DNA from: Bombardia bombarda
Lineage: Eukaryota; Ascomycota; Sordariomycetes; Sordariales; Lasiosphaeriaceae
Assembly (NCBI GenBank): GCA_030512295.1
Contig: JAULSR010000002.1
Span: forward strand, 4,526,001 to 4,590,000
Length of the DNA: 64,000 nucleotides
Direction: 5' to 3'
Each line of letters begins with the position of its first letter. The first letter of the stretch is position 1. Below, one piece after another: positions 13,019 to 23,348 of this stretch. The position numbers were made by a program, and so were the translations under genes. Under the pieces are notes generated by a model. That model did not search any database. It saw only the letters and a program-made list of their open reading frames with translations, and had not been told where the DNA came from.

Positions 13019-13595
13019 TATATGCAGCGTGTTTTGGTGATATGCACTGAATGGCAATTGAACATTGTTGAAGATGAAGAAGTTGGCATGAGAGGATTGA
13101 ATTGGCGATGTCATACCTGCTAATCCTGGATTGATGACTAAAAAAGTACGGTCGCTCATCCGATCTCGTAGATCTCAGCCGTGTTCGGATAGATCTTAGC
13201 CTAAAGTCTATCTTGGACCATCCATGATCCATGTCATCAGTGCCGTTGGTCCACCCTATGGTGTGAGTTTATGGCGTTCTGACTACCCTAACCCATATTC
13301 ATGTCCACGTTATAATGTTCGACGATAGTTTCTGAAGTTTAAGACTGTATGATATAGCCTATGAGGAGACATCATAGACTGACTCGCCGGAAATTCAAGA
13401 TTGAGGCACACGTAAAGAATGTGGGCTCTTCATTCGTATACTTCGTTTTCTTATTATTCTATTTCGTGCCAAGACACGGCCTTGTTTATCATCACATTAA
13501 GCAAGCCCTTCTCTGGGACCTGGGTTCCCTTCACCTCACACTCCATCTCGTCCATTCAATCTCATCCCATATATCCCACAACCTCAATCTCAATC
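13019..13595. other. Aldo-keto reductase promoter / bZIP 3' region
   Basis: These 577 bp separate two minus-strand genes. They must hold the bZIP 3' UTR and the aldo-keto reductase promoter. No clear TATA box or strong motif was seen. Confidence 0.4.
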
Positions 13596-14177
13596 TCAAC
13601 CCATCATTCCCGCGCCACCACCACCACCCCCAAAACCAATACTTGCCTCAATATCCCCGATCCACCACTCCACCCACCTCCTCACCAAATCCGCTCTCCA
13701 CCTCGGCCCATCCCCAAAACAAACCCCATTCTCCGCCATCACCCCCACCAGCCGCCGAATGCCCACCACCTTCTCTCCGTCCCCCCGTCCCATCAGCGCC
13801 TCCGCCCACGGCATCCACCCGTCCCCATCGCTTCCGCCTGGTATCATGGCAACCAAGCGCGCGCGCACAAAGGCCTCGACGTCGACGGGGGTCATCCAGG
13901 CGCGCAGGGCCGCGGCGCCAAACTCGCGCACGAGCCCGGCGAACATGCGCAGCGACGCGTCCGGGTCGCGGCCGGGGTGGTCGTCGGCGATGAAGCCGTG
14001 GCGGAGCCAGACGAAGCGCGCGTCGATGACGTCGTGGATTGTCTGCGGGGTGGTCAGGCGGAGGGTGGTGTTGCCGAAGAGGCGCTGGACGGTGAGGTCG
14101 GGGGTCTCTTTGTGTTGTGGTTGGAGGGGTGGTAGTGGTGGCGGCACTGTTGAGGCGGTATCGTTGTGGCTTGACGC

Positions 14178-14208
<31 letters not shown>

Positions 14209-15203
14209 GTTATCCTCCCGTTGTTCTCGATTTGTGGTAGGAGCTGGTGGTGATGGTGATTGCCACTGCTTGAAGATGCATTGTTGTGAGAGCTCATGAC
14301 GGCCTGGAGCGCTGATCTGCCGTAACGGAGCCCGGCCCAGTAGAGGGCGCCTGCGAGGGTGTGTATGCCGTCGCCGAGGTAGGGGACGATATCGCGTGGC
14401 GGGCTGACCATGCGGAGGGCGCGGTCTGGTTCGATCCAGAGCCCGTATGTGAGACGCGGGGAGATTCGTCCCGAAGTAGTGCTTCCTGAAGAGGCCGAGG
14501 TGGAAGCTGAGGTGGTGGCGTTGATGGCGGACTCTGAGGAATGCTGGAAGGAATGCTGGAAGGAATGCTGGAGGAGTTGTTGCTGTTCGAGGCCAGCAGT
14601 GAGGCTGGCTTGGATATCAGTATTGGTATAAGGATATGGGGCATATGTTATGGAATAGTCGTCAAGGTTGGCAGTAGGATCTATGGTATTGGCAGGTGGA
14701 GAGTAGCGCTCGACTGCGTTGTTTTGCTGATTACTGTCGTCCTCACTGTTGTCGTCGTTGTCGCCGTCGTTGTCGTCGTTTGCGGAATCTTGATTTCTGT
14801 CCCATGGGGGCGCAAGGCCCGCCATGTCAAGCGCGTTCAGGATCGCTGTTTGGAAACTGGAAGTATTGCCATCTCCCGTGTCTCCTCTGGCTTGAGCCAA
14901 GTGGGTGGGGACAGCTTGAGAGATGTCGCTAATGGCATCCTTGAGTGCTTGGTTCTCTGCGCGTAGCGCCCGAATCGTATCAATCTGTCTCTGACGGAAG
15001 GCTCGCTGAGCCAGACGGCCACGTTGGCGACGTTCCTGGTCCTCATTGTTAGCCATGGACACAAGCGAAAACACAAGTGAAAACACAAGTGAAAACACAA
15101 GTGAAAACACAAGTGAAAACACAAGTGAAAACATAGGTGCGATTTATCGCCTTACCGCCACACTGGGTGTGATCTCATCATTTTGGTCCTCGGCAGAAGA
15201 CAT
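13596..15203 (-). CDS. bZIP transcription factor (atypical basic region)
   Basis: Probable DNA-binding regulator with an N-terminal fungal bZIP. The preferred model has exons 15203-15156 and 15041-13596, giving 497 aa. Residues 20-34 form the basic region RRQRGRLAQRAFRQR, followed by a short coiled-coil stretch with Leu/Ile heptads to about residue 55. The position of the normally invariant Asn in N-x7-R is Gly24, while Arg32 is kept. The centre is low complexity: an Asp/Asn-rich acidic stretch, a poly-Gln/Ser region and a Thr run encoded by an AAC/ACC trinucleotide repeat (about 14170-14215). A conserved-looking alpha-helical region follows (about 330-440), then a Gly-rich tail. The intron is mostly a 12-bp tandem repeat, so an alternative intron-retained frame exists from an ATG at 15134. 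Its place within the terpenoid genes suggests pathway regulation, which is inference. Confidence 0.85.
15060..15133. repeat. 12-bp minisatellite, six copies, in bZIP intron
   Basis: Six head-to-tail copies of ACAAGTGAAAAC on the plus strand, the first with one change (AAGC for AAGT). They fill most of the 114-nt intron of the bZIP gene. Read on the minus strand the unit encodes Phe-Ser-Leu-Val, and because 12 is a multiple of three the frame stays open into the bZIP exon. Confidence 0.95.
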
Positions 15204-16067
15204 GATGTTGACAATTAGTGGTGGTTGGTGTTACTTCAGCTTCAACTTCAACTTGAGCGGTTGACATATTCAACTATGGTGAGGCGGGTGTTGAGTATAA
15301 ATGCTGTTGTACTGTTGCGGTGACTCGAATCTTGTCTGATTAGCTTCGTCTTCCATCTTGATCGAGAGCTGACCAAAGACGCGTGGACCGTCGCGGCGAG
15401 GCCGATACACTCTGATAACTGATGCACATATCGTAGACCACCTCCCTGGAGTATGTTTATTCAGCAAGAATACTTTAGTCAGCGAGTTCACTAATCGAAT
15501 AATCACGCCTAATGAGACGCGAGCTGAGGGCACATGTTTGCGTGATTCTTTACCGCAGTGTATACAGAATCCAATCGAACGTAGATAGCAGTGTACCGGT
15601 ATCTGAATCTTAGTTCCATGGGTATGAGAAAGTAAAATGACTGCAGTTTTATTCAGGATGGACAATTACCATTTCTACACTTGGTGCTTGGATGAAGGAG
15701 GATTGTGGGGTTAGGGTTGTGTTCATCAGATCAGAACTAGTGAATTGTGATTGAAAGGGGACATCTGACGGCTGGCACTGGCTCTGACGGCTGGTGGCTG
15801 GTGGCTGGCGCTGACCGATGAATTGGGGTTGCTTCTGAAACGTTTCCAACACACCTTCTGGAACAGACGGGGATCTGCCTGTCTTTCGGATTCAAGCCCA
15901 AGTATCAACCCCCTGTATCTGCTAAGGTTCGTCATAGAGCCCACTCTAGTTCCTTAACAGGCGGTACCCTGAGGATCGTCCTGCATCCCCCTTCCCAGCT
16001 TCAAGTTCTTGCAAAACTGTCTTGACAGTCGCTTTCTCCCAACTGAATTGAAGATTGCATTGTGGTT

Positions 16068-16101
16068 ATTTAGTCCCTGCCGACATTTAGTCCCTGCCGA
16101 C
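16068..16101. repeat. 17-bp direct tandem duplication
   Basis: Two perfect adjacent copies of ATTTAGTCCCTGCCGAC. It looks like a recent local slippage duplication. No function is evident. Confidence 0.9.
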
Positions 16102-17333
16102 AGTGCTGCATCCCATTCTTTTGATGGCCCCTATGGAATTGAGGGGCTAAATGGCTCGAGAGGTTCCATGAGGGGCGCTCTCATAAACCTAAAAGTGGAA
16201 AGAGCAGCCCGGGCCGTGAAGCAGATGGCCAATTCTCAATTTGCGCACCTGTGCCTAGTTCTAGTGACTGACTAGCACCTGCACCTGCATTCGCACCTCC
16301 ACACTCTCACTTCGATGGCGTCCTGCAACTGACCAGCAGCAAGGAACATCTACCACATCATTGGCGGTTATCCAGATACTAAGTCTGAGGTACTCTGGTA
16401 CTACCTGTTAGCGTTATTTGTTTGGCCAACGAGAGCCGAGCAAAGACCAGCCGCCGCGATTCGTGCGCCGGAACGCTGACTATCCGGCCAAGACAGGCCA
16501 CGTTTGTCGGCCCTCTGCCACCTGGCAGTGACACAATACCTATTCTATGAAGACATCCACGGCGTGCAGCTGCTGCAGACGGCAGCTCTGGATCGCAGAC
16601 CGACGGAAGCACAGAACACCGGCGAAGTCGATTGACGCCATCGGCAAGCCCAGTTCCGCGCCCCCAGCTGTTGGTGCTGGAGATCTGCCAGAATTCTCTG
16701 CTTCTTCTTCTAGCCGGGCCTAGTGATATTGAGAGCCTTATCCATTCCGCAGAGGGAGGCGCTGCTTCCGGCGGCGCTTCGCAGGTCGCAGGAGGCCCTC
16801 CAGCCTGTGTCTTGGCGCTTTATCTTGCGTTCCAACTGCCCGGAGAGCTGGATAAGCTAGGGCCCGTGCCATGGACCTGGCGGGGAATTGCCATGCATCC
16901 AGGTTTGGCAGAGGTCCCGCACCCCCCCAAATCCGAAACAATAGCAGCCACTGAGTGTTGTCGGCAAGCCTCACTGCCGTTTCTTGTCATCCTTACCCAT
17001 CCTCACACTTCCCGAGTCCCGATCCTTTCTTTACTCAAAGAAACAAGACAAACAAGAGCGTTACAGATGTCTCCGTCCATCACCCCCCCCAACCAGCCCG
17101 GGACGCAACCGTGTGGGTGGCCAGCTACTAGCTACTACCATGTCCTTTATTACTAAAGGCGCTTTGTTGCTCTCTCATTTCATTCCCTTGTTGTTTTCAC
17201 TTCCTCTCCTCTCCTATCTTGCTCTGTTCTGTCTCTCCTAAACCCCCTTATATATAACCTCTTATCCCCTTGGCCCAATTGGTCGTGCTGTGGTGGCTGG
17301 CGGATTCCTCAGAGTTCGCCGTTCGGTCCTCCC

Positions 17334-17340
17334 TTATATA
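17334..17340 (+). promoter_or_regulatory. TATA box of secreted-protein gene
   Basis: TTATATA lies 129 bp before the ATG at 17469. A start site about 30 bp downstream would fall near 17365, too close to the upstream in-frame ATG at 17367. This supports 17469 as the true start. Confidence 0.5.
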
Positions 17341-17468
17341 CACTCACGCCATACCCGCTTGCCGACATGCCTCTCGACATGTCGCGCCTCCCTTCCCTAG
17401 TTCCATCACACCCCCCAGAACGGGGCCTTCGTTGGACCTCGTCGTCAAGCCAGGCCAGATGGTCCAAG

Positions 17469-18494
17469 ATGGCGCTTCGTCACCCGGTACTTCAGATCTT
17501 CGCCGTCGTCCTCCTGGTCCTCTCCTCCGCTTTTCTCAACCGCGGCAGCGGCACGTCGGTTGAGGTCCAAGCCGGCGTCTGTGTATCTCACGATCGCCCA
17601 AATCCGCTAGCAGAAACGTTCCCGAACAATGCCACAGGTGTTTTGAATGCAACACTCGCCATTATTCCCATCCCATTAGACATGGCTCGTCGTCTGATCC
17701 CCCCTCAATATGGCATCCTCGAAAAGGCCTACCGCGCCCTTTTGCCCGATTTCCCTGCCGGCATGTATCCAGTCATGCTGCACGCTGCACATGATCATGA
17801 TATCCAGTTTCGCGCCTATGGCATTACGCTCGATGACTTCTCGGTATGATGCACCGACCTTACAAGCGGACCTTGACCGTGATACTAACCAGCAACCTTT
17901 TAGCGAGTTGGCTTCGAGTTCCCGTTTTTGGACTTGCTTGGCGACGGCCATTCGTCCTTCCGCTGGGCGCCAGTGCAGCTGATCAGCGCAACCAGCTCCG
18001 TCGCCCTCGAAGGGTCAAGAGCGTATGGCACCATTGTCTCCCCCGCCGAGTATGAGCCTGTCTGCGATGCCTACCGCGCCCTACCAAACGGTGCCACGTA
18101 TTTCAAGGCCACGAGCTTGTCATCGCCGGAATTTATTGAGCTTGAGATGTTGCGATTACGGCGCCCAACCCTCAATCCGTATCCATTGGATCTCTTCAAG
18201 AACATCACTAACCAGCCGACCTTTGCCAATGCGACGAAATGCGACAACATGATCAGGCTATTCAATACCTCTATGTCGACGGGCGACTTTGCGCCCGTGT
18301 CGGTTCAGGGGAGGGTCAGTGCCAACACGTTCCCATTCCACGGTTCAGGGAGCAGGTGGACAGATGTATACGGTATACAGGTGGCGACACCATTTATTGA
18401 GAATAACTACCTGGATTGCCAGGACATGAAAGGTTACGAAGGGACCGGCGGGCCTGGCGACTCCTTTATACAAACAACTAATGATATTATGTGA
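17469..18494 (+). CDS. Secreted or anchored protein of unknown function
   Basis: Not recognised with confidence. Exons are 17469-17843 and 17904-18494 (phase 0), giving 321 aa. The N-terminus (MALRHPVLQIFAVVLLVLSS) is a signal peptide or anchor, and several N-x-S/T sites suggest a secreted glycoprotein. The mature part has the stretches IPIPLDMARRLIPPQYGIL and RVGFEFPFLDLLGDG and a conserved-looking C-terminal half. The pattern of Pro, Leu and a lipid-like pocket vaguely recalls acetoacetate-decarboxylase-fold proteins, but no catalytic Lys motif could be assigned, so this is only a hint. An in-frame ATG at 17367 would add 34 hydrophilic residues before the signal and is disfavoured. It lies between the bZIP and SDR genes of the putative terpenoid cluster. 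Confidence 0.82.
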
Positions 18495-19688
18495 GGAGGA
18501 TGTGGAAGATGAAAAAGCAGAAATGATACCCACGACAGACGAGCTAGACTAGCGCATTGTATATATTAGAGCAGCTGTCGGCTTGTTGTTGTAACATAAT
18601 ATAAACCGTTTTGATCTACACTATGCACTATCCACGGTTTGGTTGATCGTTTCTGACGGACATAACTGCTAGATTTATGACGGGTTTAATTACACTGTTC
18701 AACTAACTACCTTACCTACCTATGTCTGTGCACAAAAATTGAAGGGGAAAATTGCACCAAGTTGTGGTCCAGAGGACAGGGGTCCTGGCTGAAGCTTTCT
18801 CACTTAACGAAAGAAGGACGGATTTTGACAAGATACAAACAGCTCTGTTCAATAGAAAGTATTCAGCTTTGTATGCAAGCAGAGTTTCAGACGTTGATAA
18901 ATACCTAGGTTTCTGGTCGTAAAACTGTCGTAAAATGAGACTTTGACCCTAACCCCGGTCAGAGAAACCACGGTAATGAACGCAGCAGGGCTGGATTGTA
19001 TTATAAATGGCACTCCTTTAAGCTTCATCGGGATTCGGCTCGATTTTGGCTGGTATCAATCCCATCATATCGCCGACAGGCTGTTGGTTCTTGGTTGAGG
19101 GACAACCTGCCAAGGCGCCCTTATTTTTACAACAGCGCGGGGGGTGTGCGCGCGATAGTCGATGGATTCGTCTAGTGTACTGCACAAAACAAAACAAAGA
19201 AAAACGATGTAACTTGCCGAAATTTCAAACAAGATAATAGCCAAACACGAGGTTCACAGCGTCGTAACCAGCTGCTGGTGTGTAAAACGAGAACTGAAAT
19301 CTGGCCGCCATTTCTAAGCAATACGGAACGTCGCTATTCGCTGGTCCAGATTTGTAATACGCGCTTCCGCCAGTACTTATTCGAGTCTTAGAGTCCGAGT
19401 CTGGTAGTGCGAGTCGTTGAAGTGCCCCACTGCGTTCATATCATCCCACATAGGGGAAATGCGGAGCAATGCCGCACACTCACCAATAGATGACCTTGGT
19501 TGATTGGTAATAAGGTGCCGAAAAGGGGGCATCAACAACACGATATAAGACCGAGTGACGACCACCTTCACAACACATAACTCGCCTTACAAGACAAAGA
19601 ACAGCCTTCTTTCCCAGATATCTTCTCACCCATCACCATCACCATCACCATCACCAATACCACCACCACCACCACCACCACCACCACC
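18495..19688. other. Intergenic, SDR promoter
   Basis: No gene recognised. The right end carries the SDR promoter: a TATAA site at 19544-19548 and a 5' leader ending in a CCATCA/CCA repeat run (about 19621-19690) just before the start codon. Confidence 0.5.
19544..19548 (+). promoter_or_regulatory. TATA-like site of SDR gene
   Basis: TATAA within CGATATAAGA lies 145 bp before the SDR start codon. Confidence 0.45.
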
Positions 19689-19690
19689 AT
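19621..19690 (+). repeat. CCATCA / CCA simple repeat in SDR leader
   Basis: Several CCATCA hexamer copies are followed by about ten CCA triplets that run straight into the ATG at 19689. It lies in the predicted 5' UTR and is likely unstructured. Confidence 0.85.
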
Positions 19691-20694
19691 GGCATCAGTC
19701 TTCCCCAACCCCTTCCCCCCTTACCACACCAAGGCCTACCCAGCCATCGACCCGGCCCGGCCCGAGCTCTCGTCCAAGGGCAAGAGCGTCCTCATCACCG
19801 GCGGCGGTGCCGGGATCGGCGCCTCCATCGCCCACGCCTTTGCCAAGTCGGGCGCCGCCATAATCGGCATCGTCGGCCGCCGTCTAGCCGTCCTGGACGC
19901 AACCAAAGCAGCCATTCAGGCTGACCACCCCGGCGTCCAGGTCGAAGCCATCACGGGCGACATCACCTCGGCGTCCTCCATCACCTCGGCCGTCAAGCTC
20001 TTCGCCAGCAAGACGCCCTCGGGCAAGATCGACGTGCTCGTGGCCAACGCCGCCTACCTGGGCGACAACAACGTCATCGAGGCGGCCGACGCAGACGAGT
20101 ACTGGTCGAGCTATGAGATCAACGTCAAGGGAGCATTCAATCTGATCAGGGCGTTTGGTCCCGTGTCGGCGGACAAGGGGGCCGTCGTGCTGGAGATTAG
20201 CTCGGGCGCGATACATCTCCCGCCCTTGAAGGGCATCAGTGCGTACCAGTCGTCCAAGCTGGCCGTGGTGCCGCTGTGGGATCACTTTGTGAAGGACAGG
20301 GAGGCGCAGGGGATCCGGGTGGTGCATATCCAGCCTGGGTCGCTGGGGACGGATATGGGGAATAAGGCCAAGGCTCAGTCGGGGGCTACTTTTCCTCTTG
20401 ATGATAGTGAGTTTTTTCTTCGTTTTTTTTTTTTTTTTTTTTTTTCCTTTCCTTCTCTATCCTCCTTTCGTGCCAAGAAGATGATTGATTATGTTGCTGA
20501 TGGTCTGTTGTCTAGTTGATCTCCCGGGAGCTTTTGCGGTGTGGGCGGCGAGCGACGAGGCCGCGTTCCTGAACTACAGGTTCGTTTGGGCCAATTGGGA
20601 TGTTGACGGGCTCAAGGCGAGCAAGGACGAGCTGAGCAAGGACCCGTTCAAGTTTACTATTGGCCTGTTGGGATGGACCAATCCTGCCGAGTAG
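19689..20694 (+). CDS. Short-chain dehydrogenase/reductase
   Basis: Classical SDR oxidoreductase with a Rossmann fold, expected to interconvert an alcohol and a carbonyl with NAD(P). Exons are 19689-20406 and 20516-20694, giving 298 aa. The cofactor motif TGGGAGIG is at residues 37-44, the structural NAA (usually NAG) at 120-122, N145, the catalytic Ser at 171/172 in EISSGA, and Y186-x-x-x-K190. The single intron contains a 23-base T run (20423-20445). The C-terminal region WAASDEAAFLNYRFVWANWD is typical of fungal NADP-dependent SDRs. Its likely role is tailoring in the adjoining terpenoid cluster, whose right border may lie here since a cellulase follows. Confidence 0.92.
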
Positions 20695-22101
20695 GCAGGT
20701 ATAGGTAACTGAGAGCCTTTTTGCTGAATAGGGGGAGATGTGGGATGATGGCGCGACATCTTTTTCAGAACAGTCCGAGATTGGAGGTGGAGGAGGAGAT
20801 ATGTTAGATGACAGTTCTAATCCAGTTAATTCTGGGTGTTGGACTTAGTACCACGACCATGGTAAACCTTATTTGTGGTGTCGGTGCATTTCAAAGAGGT
20901 GCAATGTTTCGTCAATGGTCCAACATTGGCTGCTGATAAGCGGCACGGCATTTTCTAAGCTTTCTTAGGGCTTTGCGCCTCATGTGGATGGATCCTGTGC
21001 CTCTCGCGCAGCACCTATTTTTGAGCAACCTCTCCGCACCTAATTATCCCAAAACCAACATGTTGTGTATCAAAAGCAAGTTAGCGCTGCGCGAACGGAA
21101 TGGCGTGAACACTTTGTCTGTGATAGCCTCAGGGTCATAAACCTCGCAAGCCCATGCGAGAGCCACTGGTCGTCATCATCGCTGGTCGTCATCATCGCTG
21201 GTCGGTATCGCTGGTCGATCTTTCCCTCCTTCACGCCTATCCCCGTCCACTCAACCAATCCACCATGTTCCGCTCAATTCCACTGAGAAGGAGTCTGTCT
21301 CGCTCCGCCATCAGGCTCATCAGGAGAGCTCTGCCGCTCGTCAAGAACAGGAGACGCTCGTGGACAACAAACGCCAAGATGCGCATGCCGATCGACGCAT
21401 GAGACGACTGTTCAAATCATCAGAAGTTGATCCTTATCCGAGCTTGGGATTGCGCATTGAGGGAGACGACAGTACAATCGCCGTGTCACTCACTGGCAGC
21501 TTTGGAAACGCACGACCTCAATCGTCAAGGTCGCTTTCATCAGCCACCTCTTGGATATCACGATCATCCCCATTGTCTGTCACATCGCTATGGTCGAAGC
21601 AGCCTCTTCACAGATGCGGCTTGCGGGCTTTCGTCCACGATTGTTTTGTTGAGATAGAAAACATTGAAACGAAGCTATTGCGATCATGAGAGAAATCTCA
21701 GACTCGACAGCACTTGCCTTACAAACAGGCACAGCACAGTCCCATTAGGGCTCATGAACACGTCGGATGTCCCGACTTGGTCAGCGACGTCTTTCTTTCT
21801 TTATCGATACCCCTCGTTTTATGTTTCTATTTTGGCATTGTTGGCCGTGGAGCACTGGGTGCTCTTGGCGTTGGATGGCTAATGTTGTTTTATCATTGGC
21901 CTAAGTCTATCCTTATGCTTTGGAAATTCTAGTATCACATGTCTTGAAGTCGTAACTATCGACAAGTGTACAATTTTGTTAACTTGTCAACTTAGCAATG
22001 TTATATACATGGTCAGGGCACTGCCCCTGGATTTGGTTTACATCATCCTCCTAGCAAACAATATGCACAATCCTTTGTATCTACCACGCACATCACCCAG
22101 C
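20695..22101. other. Intergenic, SDR and GH5 3' ends
   Basis: The SDR (+) and GH5 (-) genes converge across 1.4 kb. There are short tandem copies of GGTCGTCATCATCGCT at about 21168-21199. A 45-codon Arg-rich open frame beginning MFRSIPLRRSL at 21265 is not convincing as a gene. Confidence 0.45.
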
Positions 22102-23348
22102 TCACGCCCCCTTAACCTTCAACTCCCCACCACTCACACTCGCCAGCCCAGACCACTGCAGCTTCTCGGGCACCTTCTTCTGAATCACCGGCAGCCAGAT
22201 AGTATCATACAGACTCGGCCCCCCACCCGCCGCCTTGCTCCCCGGCTCCAGACTGCCAAACTGCGCCTGGTCAGTGCAGCACGGGCTCGCCGAGCCCCAG
22301 AACGGCCCGGCAGCCCACGCGGTCCATCCGATATACTCCTCGTTCTGCTCCATATAATCCAGCATGGTATTCAGCATGCTCACGCACTCAGTCGTGTTCG
22401 ACCCGCCAAACTCTGTAATAAACGCCTTGAGCTTGTTCTCCCTCAGCCACGCCGTCACGCCCGCCAGGTTCGTGACGGGATCTTGCGCGCACAGCTGATG
22501 ACCGCCGCTGAAGTCCTGGTCGAGGTACTCGTGGATGTCGATGGCGGTGTTGTTGAGCGGGTCGACGAGCTTGTGGATCCAGTTGCTGCTGGCCTCGGGG
22601 CCGCCCTCGGTCCAGGCGTGGCCGCCGGACCAGCTGTTGCCCGGCGCGATGACGAGGTTCTTGGCGCCCGACGCGCGGACTGCGTCGACGGCGGCCTGCA
22701 GGTTGGCCATGAGGAGGGCGCTCGACATGTCGTGCGGCTCGTTCATCAGGCCAAAGATGACCTTTTCGTTGTCGGCGAAGCGCTTGGCCAGCTCGCCCCA
22801 GAAGGCGCCGAACTGCGCCGTCGTGGCGGCGGTCGGGTCGGAGCTGTTGCCGATGACGCTGCCGCTAAAAGGCTGCGAGGACGGGTCGTTGTAGCGCATG
22901 TAGTTGTGCGGGTCTAGGATGGCGTCTGAGGTACGTGATCTGATGTTAGTGGTTGTTTGTTACTGATCAGGATGGTAGAGAGGGGGAGAGACTGACAGGC
23001 CCCCTTGGTCTTGGTGATGTAGTCGATTGACTGCTTGTAGTAGTCGAAATGCGTCTCATTGAACTTGGCGCCCAACCCGTACGAGAGCGGGCACATGCGC
23101 TCGAGCAGGAAGGCGACACGGAACAGGTTGACCTTGTTCTGGTCCACCATGACATCGATGCCGCTGTTGCTGACGAAGGAGTAGTCAACATTGAACCGGC
23201 CAGGCAGACCGGTGCCGGGCGTTGCTGTTGCGCTCCACACGCCGAACTCGCCGCTCGACTCTGCGACGCCAGCATAGTAGATGGTGGCCGACACGCTGGG
23301 GAGCAGAGCAGCTGCGCATGCTGCTGCGGTGGATAGTGACAGCCTCAT
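22102..23348 (-). CDS. Secreted endoglucanase, glycoside hydrolase family 5
   Basis: Extracellular beta-1,4-endoglucanase that cuts internal cellulose bonds with a retaining mechanism. Exons (minus) are 23348-22997 and 22925-22102, giving 391 aa. The signal peptide is residues 1-21 (ending SVSA). The acid/base is Glu180 in GLMNEPHD and the nucleophile is Glu289 in FITEFGG. HNYMRY (124-129) and DIHEYLDQD (247-255) are substrate-site motifs of GH5 subfamily 5. There is no cellulose-binding module or Ser/Thr linker at either end, so it is a catalytic core only. A TATA-like site lies about 110 bp upstream on the minus strand. It likely belongs to the plant-cell-wall-degrading set together with the GH7 enzyme 18 kb away. 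Confidence 0.95.

Larger units (their letters stand above)
15204..17468. other. Intergenic, bZIP promoter side
   Basis: No gene recognised in 2.3 kb. It holds the bZIP promoter at the left, a perfect 17-bp tandem duplication at 16068-16101, GGCTGG-rich short repeats at about 15770-15810, and two TATA-like sites (about 17249-17258 and 17334-17340) before the secreted-protein gene. Confidence 0.5.

Noticed and set aside
13419..14135. Long plus-strand frames opposite the bZIP gene
   Set aside because: Antisense shadows of the GC-rich, low-complexity bZIP coding sequence; composition is Pro/His/Ser repeats from the opposite strand.
15042..15134. Annotating the 512-aa bZIP frame starting at 15134 as the main product
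   Set aside because: Exon 1 at 15203-15156 with a GTAAGG donor and a phase-matching acceptor gives a normal N-terminus, and the repeat leader looks intronic. The longer form is kept only as a finding.
17367..17468. Longer N-terminus for the unknown secreted protein, starting at 17367
   Set aside because: It would bury the signal peptide behind 34 hydrophilic residues, and the nearby TATA box places the transcript start at about this ATG.
21265..21402. 45-codon Arg-rich frame (MFRSIPLRRSL...)
   Set aside because: Resembles a mitochondrial presequence by chance composition, but no downstream exon continues it.
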